DNA of 46,503 bases, taken from positions 1-46,503 of the forward strand of contig JBFWVD010000041.1 of assembly GCA_050246915.1 (NCBI GenBank), read 5' to 3'. Made by a program: the position numbers and the translations under genes. Of the stretch, positions 24,908 to 33,109 are shown one piece after another. The notes below the pieces were generated by a model. That model saw only the letters and a program-made list of their open reading frames with translations, had not been told where the DNA came from and did no database searches. Source of the stretch: JBFWVD01 sp050246915. GTDB lineage: Bacteria > Actinomycetota > Acidimicrobiia > Acidimicrobiales > Ilumatobacteraceae. Position 1 is the stretch's first letter. Every line of letters begins with the position of its first letter.

Positions 24908-25909
24908 ATGGCTTCCCGTTCCGTGACACGACAAGCATTCAAATCCGTCCTCGCTGGTGTCGTGCCAGTGGTGTTGACCGCCGCGTGCAGCAGCGGGTCG
25001 GCCCCGAGTGCCGTCAGCGAACAGCGCTCGCTCGAGACCGTACCGAGCCCATCGATGCCATCCACGTCGGCCGTCCCCCCGTCGGATGTGCCGACCACCG
25101 GGTCGGCCGCTGCGCCAACCACCGTGGCGTCCGTGCCCGTCGAGACGACCACAGCACCGCCGTCGACCACCGCTGCGGCGTCGGGCCCGCTCAGTCCCGA
25201 TCAGCGTCGTCGAGCCGACGAATTGATCAGCACCTTCGAGAACAGCACCACCGAGCTCCAGTACGGCTACGCATCCGAACTCGGTGATGGCCGCGGCATC
25301 ACCGCGGGACGCGCGGGATTCACCTCGGCCACCGGCGATCTCGAGCTCGTCGTGGAGAAGTACGTGGCGCTCGTTCCGAGCACGCCGTTGGCAGCGTTCC
25401 TGCCCGAGCTGAAGCGACTCGCCGCTGACCGCGACCCGAACACCGCCGGCCTCACGGGATTCGTCGCGCAGTGGGAGCAAGCATCCACTGATCCTTTGAT
25501 GCGAACGAGCCAGGACGCCATCGTCGATCAGCTGTACTTCGGACCGGCGATGGCCCGAGGTCAGGCGGTCGGACTCCAGACCGCCTTGGCACTCACTGCG
25601 GTGTACGACACGGCCATCCAACACGGTGACGGCGACGACCCCGACAGCCTGCAGGCGATCATCGGTGAGACGACGAAACGACTGGGCGGCTCGCCCAGCA
25701 GCGGCATCGACGAGAGGGCGTGGTTGACGGAGTTCCTCGCCGTGCGCCGGCGGCATCTGCTCAACGCTGCCCAACCCGCGACCCGCGCCGCGTGGCGCGA
25801 GTCGGTGGGTCGTGTCGATGCCTTGCAGTCGCTCGTGAAATCCGGGAACCTCGACCTCACGGGTCCGTTCTCCGTCACGGTCTACGGCGACCGGTTCACG
25901 ATCGCCTGA
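24908..25909 (+). CDS. Lipid-anchored GH46 chitosanase
   Basis: A 333-residue lipoprotein with lipobox LTAAC (C27), then a Pro/Thr/Ser/Ala-rich spacer to about residue 92. The catalytic domain follows the GH46 pattern: E111 in TFENSTTELQYGY and D127 in ELGDGRGITAGRAGF, aligning with the acid/base and nucleophile-activating residues E22 and D40 of Streptomyces N174 chitosanase, with spacing two residues shorter. GH46 enzymes cut beta-1,4 glucosamine chains. Length of the domain (about 235) fits the family. ATG 24908 is preferred over GTG 24902 because AAGGTGG is then upstream. Its neighbours on both sides are polysaccharide deacetylases, which would make its substrate. Confidence 0.85.
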   Translation: MASRSVTRQAFKSVLAGVVPVVLTAACSSGSAPSAVSEQRSLETVPSPSMPSTSAVPPSDVPTTGSAAAPTTVASVPVETTTAPPSTTAAASGPLSPDQRRRADELISTFENSTTELQYGYASELGDGRGITAGRAGFTSATGDLELVVEKYVALVPSTPLAAFLPELKRLAADRDPNTAGLTGFVAQWEQASTDPLMRTSQDAIVDQLYFGPAMARGQAVGLQTALALTAVYDTAIQHGDGDDPDSLQAIIGETTKRLGGSPSSGIDERAWLTEFLAVRRRHLLNAAQPATRAAWRESVGRVDALQSLVKSGNLDLTGPFSVTVYGDRFTIA

Positions 25910-25926
25910 CAGGTCACTCCGCACGC

Positions 25927-28904
25927 TCAAGCCAGCTGCGGACGAACTTCAGCGAGTGCGCCGGCGATGGTCTTGACGGTGATGCCCGACTGATCAACCG
26001 CCTGGAGGTACTGCTCGAACATCGCCGGGCTGGAGTCGTAGGTGTCCGGGTTCGCAACGATGTTGTGGAACACCAAGATGACCCATCCGTTCTGAGCCTT
26101 GGCCTCAGCGAGCCATCCCTCCACTTCCGCTCTCGTGGTCGTGTTGTACACGTTCCGAACCAGCAGCTGATACGGATCGGTGTTGGCTTTGGTGTTGACT
26201 CCTTCGTTCACCGTGCGGTGGGAGCCGTAGACGGCCTTGATCTTGGTCAGCACGTTGGCGTCGTACTCGCCATAGGGCGAGCAGAAGTTGGGCACCGGCT
26301 CCCCGATCAACGCCTCCAACGTCGCGCGACTCTGCTGTAGCTCGGCGTCCTGTTGCGCCGAACTCAGCTGCGGGAGGTGCGGATGGGAGATCGTGTGGGA
26401 CCCGATCTCCATGCCGGCGTTCTTCAGCGACAGGATCTGCGCGGCTGACATGTACGGATCGACATTGATCTCTCCCGACAGGACGTAGAAGGTCCCCGTC
26501 TTGCCGTGCGCTTGCAGGGCAGGGAGGGCCGCGGTGGCATGGGAGATCCATCCATCGTCGAACGTCAGACTCACCAGTGGCTGCGTGAACGTCGACCCCG
26601 GTGGGGGCGGAGGAGCCGAGCCGTTGGGGATCAGCGACTGATCATCGAGTTCCAAGAACCCGGTGCTGGCGATCAGATGGAAGATTGTCGCCCGGACCGT
26701 GTTGGCAGGCATCGTGAACGTGCCGGTGTACTGCGTCCAAGATGGGGCGGCAGCAAGGTCCGTGATCCAGAGATAGGTCTGTGAGCCGTTGGCCAGCGTC
26801 GCCTCGACGACGATCTGCGAGTTGGTGTTCGAGCGGTACCAATCAGTGAACCGGTACAACGTTCCGGCGGTCACCGGTTGGGAAGCGAAGTGCCATTTGG
26901 CATCTCCGGACGAGCGGCTCGTCACGTCGACGCGGACGAAACGGGTCCCGGAGTGCGCAGCGCCGGTCGGGTAGGTGAACGAAGCGGCGATCGTCCCCCA
27001 GCTGTCAGCCTGCCACGACGCGGGCGCCGCACCGTTGGCCGTTTCGACCGACGGGTTGGGAACGATCTCGCCCACGGGCGGCGCAACAACATTCGACACC
27101 GTCACCGACACACCAGCCGACGTCACCGACGTCGACGCCGTCCTCGCCACCGCGGTAATCACATGCGCCGCGTTCGTCGCACCCGTCGAATCCCAGTTCA
27201 CGCTGTACGGCGCCGTCGTGTCCTCACCACCGACATTCACACCATCAACCCGGAACTGAACACCAAGAACACCAGCACCCGTCGTCGACGCCGACAACAC
27301 CACCGCAGCACCCGACACCGTCGAACCAGCCGTCGGAGCCGACACCACAACCGTCGGCGGCGCAACAACATTCGACACCGTCACCGACACACCAGCCGAC
27401 GTCACCGACGTCGACGCCGTACGAGCAACAGCAGTAATCACATGCGCCGCGTTCGTCGCACCCGTCGAATCCCAGTTCACGCTGTACGGCGCAGTCGTGT
27501 CCTCACCACCGACATTCACACCATCAACCCGGAACTGAACACCAAGAACACCAGCACCCGTCGTCGACGCCGACAACACCACCGCAGCACCCGACACCGT
27601 CGAACCAGCCGTCGGAGCCGACACCACAACCGTCGGCGGCGCAACAACATTCGACACCGTCACCGACACACCAGCCGACGTCACCGACGTCGACGCCGTA
27701 CGAGCAACAGCNNNNNNNNNNCAGCACCCGACACCGTCGAACCAGCCGTCGGAGCCGACACCACAACCGTCGGCGGCGCAACAACATTCGACACCGTCAC
27801 CGACACACCAGCCGACGTCACCGACGTCGACGCCGTACGAGCAACAGCCGACACCGTGTGCGCACCATTGGACGCACCCGTCGAATTCCAGTTCACGCTG
27901 TACGGCGCAGTCGTGTCCTCACCACCGACATTGACACCATCAACCCGGAACTGAACACCAAGAACACCAGCACCCGTCGTCGACGCCGACAACACCACCG
28001 CAGCACCCGACACCGTCGAACCAGCCGTCGGAGCCGACACCACAACCGTCGGCGGCGCAACAACATTCGACACCGTCACCGACACACCAGCCGACGTCAC
28101 CGACGTCGACGCCGTACGAGCAACAGCCGACACCGTGTGCGCACCATTGGACGCACCCGTCGAATTCCAGTTCACGCTGTACGGCGCAGTCGTGTCCTCA
28201 CCACCGACATTGACACCATCAACCCGGAACTGAACACCAAGAACACCAGCACCCGTCGTCGACGCCGACAACACCACCGCAGCACCCGACACCGTCGAAC
28301 CAGCCGTCGGAGCCGACACCACAACCGTCGGCGGCGCCGGCGGCGCCCCCGCAGTGTCCAACGATGCGTCATCGATGGTGAGGTTGCCGTTCGCGGCGAT
28401 GAGGTGGAACACCGTCATCGTCGACACGTTGGCCGGCGTGGTGAACGTCGCTGTTGCTTGTCTCCACGTCGTCGCACTCGCCGGCTGATTGTTGAACCAG
28501 ACGTACGAGAGCGCCCCCGTGGTCGACCGGTACTCAGCGACGAGTTGGGACTGCACGCTCGCCTGGTACCAGTCGCTGTAGGTGTACTGGGTGCTGGGCG
28601 TCACCGGCACGTGGTTGAAGAACCACTTGGCATCGCCACTGCTTCGTGCCGACATCGTTACCCGAGCCGCCCGGGACCCGGTGTGGGCCGTCGTCACCCA
28701 GGAGAAGGTGCGCGTGTTCGTCCCCCAACCACCTGTGCTCCAACTCGCGGGCGCAGTGCCCGAGGCCGCCGCTGTCTCCAGAGATGGGTTGGCGATCAGC
28801 TGTGCTGCTTCGGCCCGACCGGCGCCAGCGATCGCCAACACCGCGGAAATGAGCGCAACCGAGATCGCTGCCGAGATTCGTCCCAAGTACTTCGCCCGTC
28901 GCAT
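25927..28904 (-). CDS. Secreted multidomain polysaccharide deacetylase with Ig-like repeats (contains assembly gap)
   Basis: One gene whose frame appears broken at 27712 only because ten N stand for missing repeat DNA. Order: signal peptide (RRAKYLGRISAAISVALISA, cleavage after AEA), a CBM4/9-like jelly-roll domain (ANPSLETA to DDASLDT), at least five 93-residue Ig/Big-type repeats, a second similar jelly-roll domain (PNPSVETA to DDQSL), a Pro linker and a C-terminal NodB deacetylase with LTFDDGW, SHTISHPH and FCSPYGEYD. No anchor is seen, so it should be released or bind glycan by its own modules. It ends 17 bp from the chitosanase end. The substrate is probably a surface or environmental GlcNAc polymer, which is an inference. 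Confidence 0.88.
27082..28334 (-). repeat. 279-bp tandem repeats encoding Ig-like domains
   Basis: Complete units lie at 27082-27360, 27361-27639, 27777-28055 and 28056-28334, with partial units 27640-27711 and 27722-27776 flanking the N run. Units are nearly identical. Two protein subtypes exist: NWDSTGATNAAHVITAV in the C-terminal-side units and NWNSTGASNGAHTVSAV in the N-terminal-side units. The high DNA identity points to recent duplication or gene conversion. Confidence 0.95.
27712..27721. other. Assembly gap of ten N inside the repeat array
   Basis: The two partial repeat units beside the gap add up to 127 bp, so finishing a single 279-bp unit needs 152 bp, and each further hidden unit adds 279. 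Ten N therefore understate the gap and create a false frameshift. Confidence 0.95.
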
Positions 28905-28927
28905 CCGCGCCTCTTCTCGTTCTATGC

Positions 28928-28943
28928 GACGCCTATCGGCGTC
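28928..28943. other. Small hairpin GACGCC-TATC-GGCGTC upstream of the deacetylase start
   Basis: A perfect 6-bp stem with a 4-nt loop lies 24 bp upstream of the ATG at 28904, probably in the 5' leader. The surrounding 150-bp gap between this gene and truA holds no gene I can see. Confidence 0.35.
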
Positions 28944-29041
28944 TACTTCCGCACATTTACGAGTATGCAGAAGTCGATTTGAGGTGTACTTGGCGTTCCG
29001 GTTAGACAGCTCTCAAGTATCCGTGAAAAGTCCTGGTCAGC

Positions 29042-29055
29042 GGGGGTTAACCCCC
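29042..29055. other. 14-bp palindrome GGGGGTTAACCCCC just after truA
   Basis: A perfect palindrome overlaps the last base of the truA TAG (29055-29057). It has no loop beyond TTAA and no U-run, so it is a weak terminator candidate; it could be a protein-binding site upstream of the repeat deacetylase gene. Confidence 0.35.
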
Positions 29056-29828
29056 TAACCCGGATATCCGACATCCCACAGCGAGAGCCCTCGGGCCGGC
29101 GCGATGGTGCCCATGGCGCGGCGGTCTCGTGCTCGCAGGATCCCAGCCATCTCGCCTGCCGAACGCCGGCCTCGACCGATGTCGACCATCATCCCGACGA
29201 TCGATCGCACCATCTGCTGGCAGAAGGCGGTCGCTTGGATCTCGAACCGCAACAAGCCGTCGCCGTCGTCGAACCATTCGGCCTCGAGAACGCGACGCAC
29301 CGTCGTGTTGGGCCCGGCACGGCAGAACGCCGCGAAGTCGTGCTCACCGATCAGCGGATCGCAAGCGAGACGCATGGTCGCCAGGTTCAGCGGAGCGACG
29401 ACGTGCCAGGTGGTGCGGTGGAGTGCAGGGTCATCGACCAACGAGTTGAGGACGACGTAGCGATACCGGCGCCAGTGAGCGTCGAACCGAGCATGGAAGC
29501 CCGGCGCCGGCACCAACGATCGCACCACGATCGAGGGGCCCAGCAGCTTGTTGAGCGACCGCTGCAGCTTGGCCAGGTCGGTGGTCACTGGTACATCGAA
29601 TGAGATCGTCTGGCGGCGGGCATGGACACCGGCGTCGGTGCGGCCCGCACACACCGGATCGATCCGATGGTGGAGGACCTTGTCCACGACAGCGATGATC
29701 GCGCCGTGGACTGTCGCCACGCCGCGATTCACGGCGACGCCATGGAATTCGGTGCCGTCATAGGCGACCACGGCCCGGACGCGAAGGAGCGGCCCATCGT
29801 GGGCCGCTCCTTCGTTCACAGACATCAT
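29055..29828 (-). CDS. truA: tRNA pseudouridine(38-40) synthase TruA
   Basis: Up to 257 residues. The catalytic Asp is D65 in CAGRTDAGVHA, and FHARFDAHWRRYRYVV and FCQQMVRSIVGMM match TruA. It isomerises U38-U40 in the tRNA anticodon arm. The start is doubtful: ATG 29828 (and the adjacent ATG 29825) would place residues 5-15 inside a perfect 15-bp hairpin. GTG 29771, giving a start directly before VAYDGTEFHG, is nearer the usual TruA N-terminus. It follows rplQ, a common arrangement. Confidence 0.94.
   Translation of the reverse strand: MMSVNEGAAHDGPLLRVRAVVAYDGTEFHGVAVNRGVATVHGAIIAVVDKVLHHRIDPVCAGRTDAGVHARRQTISFDVPVTTDLAKLQRSLNKLLGPSIVVRSLVPAPGFHARFDAHWRRYRYVVLNSLVDDPALHRTTWHVVAPLNLATMRLACDPLIGEHDFAAFCRAGPNTTVRRVLEAEWFDDGDGLLRFEIQATAFCQQMVRSIVGMMVDIGRGRRSAGEMAGILRARDRRAMGTIAPARGLSLWDVGYPG
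29782..29814. terminator. Perfect 15-bp stem-loop at the rplQ/truA boundary
   Basis: Arms 29782-29796 and 29800-29814 (CGAAGGAGCGGCCCA and its exact complement) enclose a 3-nt loop. A stem this strong looks like an intrinsic terminator of the ribosomal operon after rplQ, though neither side has a U-run. It falls inside the annotated 5' end of truA, which is why the truA start is questioned. Confidence 0.5.
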
Positions 29829-29834
29829 CGTGCA

Positions 29835-29852
29835 GGCAGACCGCGGTCTGCC
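29835..29852. other. 18-bp palindrome GGCAGACCG/CGGTCTGCC between rplQ and truA
   Basis: A perfect palindrome fills most of the 30-bp rplQ-truA gap. In the transcript the CAGACC arm could instead pair with GGTCTG at 29860-29865, which overlaps the rplQ stop codon. The two hairpins exclude each other, as in an attenuator or coupling switch. Confidence 0.4.
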
Positions 29853-29858
29853 CCAGGG

Positions 29859-30212
29859 TCAGACCAGTTCGATCCGAGCCATGGGAGCGTTGTCACCATG
29901 ACGCGGTCCGAGCTTCAGGATGCGGGTGTAACCACCGGGCCGATCGGAGTAGCGAGGCGCCACATCGGTCATGAGCTTGTGGGTCATCTCTGCGTCGCCC
30001 AGATAGCTGAGGATCTGGCGATGCTGATGCTGTCCGCCCTTGCGGGCCTTGGTGATGACCTTCTCCGCGATCGGACGGAGCGCCTTGGCCTTCGCCTCGG
30101 TGGTCACGATCGCCTCGGCAGCGATCAGCGAGGCCACGAGGTTGGCCATCATGAGCCGCTGGTGTGCGGCGTCGCCACCGAAGCGGCGAGATTTCTTGGG
30201 AGTAGCAGGCAT
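29859..30212 (-). CDS. rplQ: 50S ribosomal protein L17 (bL17)
   Basis: A 117-residue bL17 with the RRFGGDAAHQRLMMANLVAS helix region and RYSDRPGGYTRILKLGPRHGD, both hallmarks. It sits near the polypeptide exit of the 50S subunit. Last ribosomal gene of the alpha block, 12 bp after rpoA, followed by strong hairpins and truA. Confidence 0.97.
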   Translation of the reverse strand: MPATPKKSRRFGGDAAHQRLMMANLVASLIAAEAIVTTEAKAKALRPIAEKVITKARKGGQHQHRQILSYLGDAEMTHKLMTDVAPRYSDRPGGYTRILKLGPRHGDNAPMARIELV

Positions 30213-30224
30213 GGAAGGTCCTTA

Positions 30225-31157
30225 TCAGCCGCGCAGCGACAAGCCGCGCTCGTCCAACTTCGCAATCACTTCATCGAGCGACTTCTGCCCGAAGTTGGTG
30301 ATGTTCAGCAGGTCATCAACGGTCTTTTGTACCAGCTCGCCGATCGTGTTGATCTGCGCGCGCTTGAGGCAGTTGCGAGGACGCTCGGACAGGTCGAGAT
30401 CCTCGATGGGGTGATCCAGATCGGGCGATCCAGCGTTCGGACCGGCGACCTCGCCGAGTTCGAGAGCCGGGGCTTCCTGGTTCAGGTTGGCGACGAGATC
30501 GACGAGCGCCCGCAAGGTGGCGCCGGCCGAGGCCAGTGCGTCCTTCGGGGAGATCGAGCCGTCCGTCTCGATGTCGAGGATCAGGTTGTCGTAGTTGGTG
30601 CTCTGCTCGACGCGCGTCGGCTCCACCGTGAAGGTGACACGACGGACCGGCGAGAAGATGGCGTCGATCGGAATGACACCGATCGTCGGGTTCGACTGGC
30701 CCCGCTCGGCCGACAGGTAGCCACGGCCCCGCTCGACGGTGAGGTCGACGGCCAGACGTCCCTTGTCGTTCACCGTTGCGATGTGCAGATCGGGGTTCAA
30801 CACCTCGAGGTCGGCCGGGAGCGGCAGCGACGCTGCCGTGATCTCGGCTGGGCCGCGGACGTCGAGCCGGAGCACGACGGGCTCTTCGGTCTCGGACTTC
30901 AGGACGATGTCCTTGAGGTTCAAGATGACGTCGGTGACGTCCTCGGCGATGCCCTTGATGGTGCCGAACTCGTGAAGAGCATCGTCGAAGCGCACCGTGG
31001 TGATGGCTGCGCCGGGGATCGACGAGAGCAGGGTCCGCCGCAGCGAATTGCCGATGGTGTATCCGAAGCCTGGCTCCAACGGACTGATGGAGAACTTCTG
31101 GCGGTTGGATTCTTCTTCGCCGAGCGCTTCGACGGTTGGGCGCTGGATGATCAGCAT
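30225..31157 (-). CDS. rpoA: RNA polymerase alpha subunit
   Basis: A 310-residue alpha subunit. The N-terminal dimerisation domain has FGYTIGNSLRRTLLSSIPGAA; the C-terminal domain (about 245-310) has LKRAQINTIGELVQKT and NFGQKSLDEVIAKLDERG, which bind UP-element DNA and activators. ATG 31157 (MLIIQRP) matches the usual start; an upstream Ser-rich extension in the same frame overlaps rpsD and is not credible. Located in the usual place between rpsD and rplQ. Confidence 0.97.
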   Translation of the reverse strand: MLIIQRPTVEALGEEESNRQKFSISPLEPGFGYTIGNSLRRTLLSSIPGAAITTVRFDDALHEFGTIKGIAEDVTDVILNLKDIVLKSETEEPVVLRLDVRGPAEITAASLPLPADLEVLNPDLHIATVNDKGRLAVDLTVERGRGYLSAERGQSNPTIGVIPIDAIFSPVRRVTFTVEPTRVEQSTNYDNLILDIETDGSISPKDALASAGATLRALVDLVANLNQEAPALELGEVAGPNAGSPDLDHPIEDLDLSERPRNCLKRAQINTIGELVQKTVDDLLNITNFGQKSLDEVIAKLDERGLSLRG

Positions 31158-31185
31158 GGTCACGTCCCGTAATCGACGACTGGGT

Positions 31186-31812
31186 TCACTTCGAGTAGAG
31201 CTCGACGATGAGCTGCTCACGCACCGGCACATCGATCTGTGCCCGCAGCGGAAGCTCCCTCACCGTCACCTGGACGCCGTTGTCGGCGCCATCGAGCCAA
31301 GCCGGCATCTGCCGACCGAGCGTGTCGATGTTCTGTCGCACCACGATCATCGCCTTGGCCTTCTCGGACAAAGTCACGACGTCGCCTTTGCGGACCTGGT
31401 AGCTGGGGATGGTGACGCGCTTGCCATTCACCTTCACGTGGCCATGGCGCACCAGCTGACGCGACTGCGCCCGGCTGTTTCCCCATGACGCGCGGAACGC
31501 GACGTTGTCGAGGCGGGTCTCGAGGAGGCGGAGCAGGTTCTCGCCGGTCACGCCCTGCTGACGAACAGCCTCGGCGTAGAGCTTGCGGAACTGCTTCTCC
31601 ATGAGCCCGTAGATGCGGCGGGCCTTCTGCTTCTCGCGCAGCTGCGTGAGGTACTCGCTGCCGGTCTGGCGACGGCTACGGCCGTGATCGCCCGGCGGGT
31701 AGGGCCGACGCTCGATCGGGCACTTCATCGAGTCGCACTTGGTTCCCTTGAGGAACAGCTTCATCCGGTCGCGCCGGCAAAGGCGGCAGACCGGTCCGGT
31801 GTAACGCGCCAT
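31186..31812 (-). CDS. rpsD: 30S ribosomal protein S4 (uS4), zinc-binding form
   Basis: A 208-residue S4, a primary 16S rRNA binder. The N-terminus keeps four Cys (C9, C12, C26, C31 in CRLCRR and CDSMKC), the zinc-binding C+ form. The S4 RNA-binding domain is seen in RQLVRHGHVKVNGKRV. It ends 28 bp before rpoA. Confidence 0.97.
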   Translation of the reverse strand: MARYTGPVCRLCRRDRMKLFLKGTKCDSMKCPIERRPYPPGDHGRSRRQTGSEYLTQLREKQKARRIYGLMEKQFRKLYAEAVRQQGVTGENLLRLLETRLDNVAFRASWGNSRAQSRQLVRHGHVKVNGKRVTIPSYQVRKGDVVTLSEKAKAMIVVRQNIDTLGRQMPAWLDGADNGVQVTVRELPLRAQIDVPVREQLIVELYSK

Positions 31813-31815
31813 TGC

Positions 31816-32214
31816 TCAGACCCTCCGACGCTTGGGCTGGCGGCACCCGTTGTGGGGCACCGGAGTCACATCTTTGATTCCCGACACTTCGATGCCGGTG
31901 TTCTGGATCGAGCGGATGGCGGTCTCGCGGCCGGAGCCGGGACCCTTCACGAGGACATCGACCTTGCGAACGCCGTGCTCCATCGCGGCACGCGCTGCCT
32001 TCTCGGCGGCGAGCTGCGCAGCGAACGGAGTCGACTTGCGCGAGCCCTTGAAACCCACGTTGCCGGCCGACGCCCACGAGAGCGTGTTGCCCTCGGTGTC
32101 GGTGATGGTGACGATGGTGTTGTTGAAGGAACTCTTGATGTGGACGACGCCGTAGGCGACGTTCTTGCGTTCCTTCTTGCGGGGGCGACGACCGCCCGGC
32201 TTCGGCTTGGCCAT
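31816..32214 (-). CDS. rpsK: 30S ribosomal protein S11 (uS11)
   Basis: A 132-residue S11 of the small-subunit platform. SFNNTIVTITDTEGN and GFKGSRKSTPFAAQ are family hallmarks, and the C-terminus VPHNGCRQPKRRRV is typical. Only 3 bp separate it from both rpsM upstream and rpsD downstream. Confidence 0.97.
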   Translation of the reverse strand: MAKPKPGGRRPRKKERKNVAYGVVHIKSSFNNTIVTITDTEGNTLSWASAGNVGFKGSRKSTPFAAQLAAEKAARAAMEHGVRKVDVLVKGPGSGRETAIRSIQNTGIEVSGIKDVTPVPHNGCRQPKRRRV

Positions 32215-32217
32215 GGC

Positions 32218-32598
32218 TTACTTCCTCGGTGCCTTCTTCTTGCCGGCCACGGTCTTCTTCGGGCCTTTGCGGGTACGAGCATTCGTATGGGTGCGCTGGC
32301 CACGGACCGGCAGACCCTTGCGATGGCGGATGCCTTGATAGCAACCGATCTCCATCTTGCGCTTGATGTCCTGAGCAACCTCTCGGCGCAGGTCACCCTC
32401 GGTCTTCACGTTCGCGTCGATGTACGCGCGAATGCGGTTGACCTCTTCGTCGGTCAGGTTGCGCACCCGGGTGTTCGGGTCGATGCCCAAAGCGCCACAG
32501 ATCTGCTGGGCGGTGGTCCGCCCGATCCCGAAGATGTAGGTGAGCGAAATCTCCAACCGCTTCTCGCGGGGGATGTCGACTCCGGCAATACGTGCCAT
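32218..32598 (-). CDS. rpsM: 30S ribosomal protein S13 (uS13)
   Basis: A 126-residue S13 from the head of the 30S subunit. ARIAGVDIPREKRLEISLTY opens it, then the helix-two-turn-helix segment and the basic tail RGQRTHTNARTRKGPKKTVA, which contacts P-site tRNA. It begins 10 bp after rpmJ. Confidence 0.97.
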   Translation of the reverse strand: MARIAGVDIPREKRLEISLTYIFGIGRTTAQQICGALGIDPNTRVRNLTDEEVNRIRAYIDANVKTEGDLRREVAQDIKRKMEIGCYQGIRHRKGLPVRGQRTHTNARTRKGPKKTVAGKKKAPRK

Positions 32599-32608
32599 GG
32601 AAACTCCC

Positions 32609-32722
32609 TCAGCCCTGGCGCTGCTTGTGGCGCGGGTTCTCGCAGATGACCTGGACGCGCCCGTGACGGCGGATCACCTTGCACTTCTCACAGATGGCTT
32701 TGACGCTCGGTCGTACCTTCAT
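32609..32722 (-). CDS. rpmJ: 50S ribosomal protein L36 (bL36)
   Basis: A 37-residue protein: KVRPSVKAICEKCKVIRRHG then VICENPRHKQRQG. The three Cys and one His form the zinc ribbon (C+ form). Too short for most gene callers but clearly real. It lies 6 bp after infA and before rpsM, the standard order. Confidence 0.96.
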   Translation of the reverse strand: MKVRPSVKAICEKCKVIRRHGRVQVICENPRHKQRQG

Positions 32723-32728
32723 CACTTC

Positions 32729-32980
32729 TCACTTGTACCGGTAGGTGATCCGACCCCGTGCGAGGTCGTAGGGGGTGAGTTCAACTTGCACCTTGTCCCC
32801 TGGGAGGATGCGTATGTAGTGCATTCGCATCTTCCCGGATATGTGGGCCAAGACCTTGTGGCCATTTTCGAGTTCAACGCGGAACATCGCGTTGGGAAGC
32901 GGTTCGATGACCGTCCCTTCCAGCACGATCGCGTCTTCCTTTGGCTTGGGCAGGTCGAACTCCTCAGACGAACCAAACAT
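32729..32980 (-). CDS. infA: Translation initiation factor IF-1
   Basis: An 83-residue S1-type OB fold that occupies the ribosomal A site during initiation. The core EDAIVLEGTVIEPLPNAMFR and GKMRMHYIRILPGDKVQVEL are typical. The N-terminus carries about 11 extra residues (FGSSEEFDLPK) compared with the common 72-73-residue form; no shorter ATG start is available before the core. The 129-bp gap toward map contains a GCCGGC-N5-GCCGGC hairpin and may hold a promoter. Confidence 0.95.
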   Translation of the reverse strand: MFGSSEEFDLPKPKEDAIVLEGTVIEPLPNAMFRVELENGHKVLAHISGKMRMHYIRILPGDKVQVELTPYDLARGRITYRYK

Positions 32981-33109
32981 TGAGGCCCGAGGCGCGCCGG
33001 CGTTCAGCCGGCATTGGGCCGGGTTCTAAAGCTATCGCGTCAACCGTCCACCGCCAAGTTCTCGCGGCGTGCCATGATCGGCTGTTCCGGCAACGCGGTG
33101 GCCAGCGAT

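Noticed and set aside
27681..27722. Apparent frameshift splitting the repeat deacetylase into two genes
   Set aside because: The shift arises from ten placeholder N where at least 152 bases are missing; the frame is continuous on both sides by repeat register.
27082..28334. CRISPR-like regular repeats
   Set aside because: The unit is 279 bp, fully coding and without spacers, so it is a protein domain array.
29622..31172. Plus-strand open frame of 516 codons opposite truA, rplQ and rpoA
   Set aside because: It lies antisense to three conserved genes and shows no recognisable domain.
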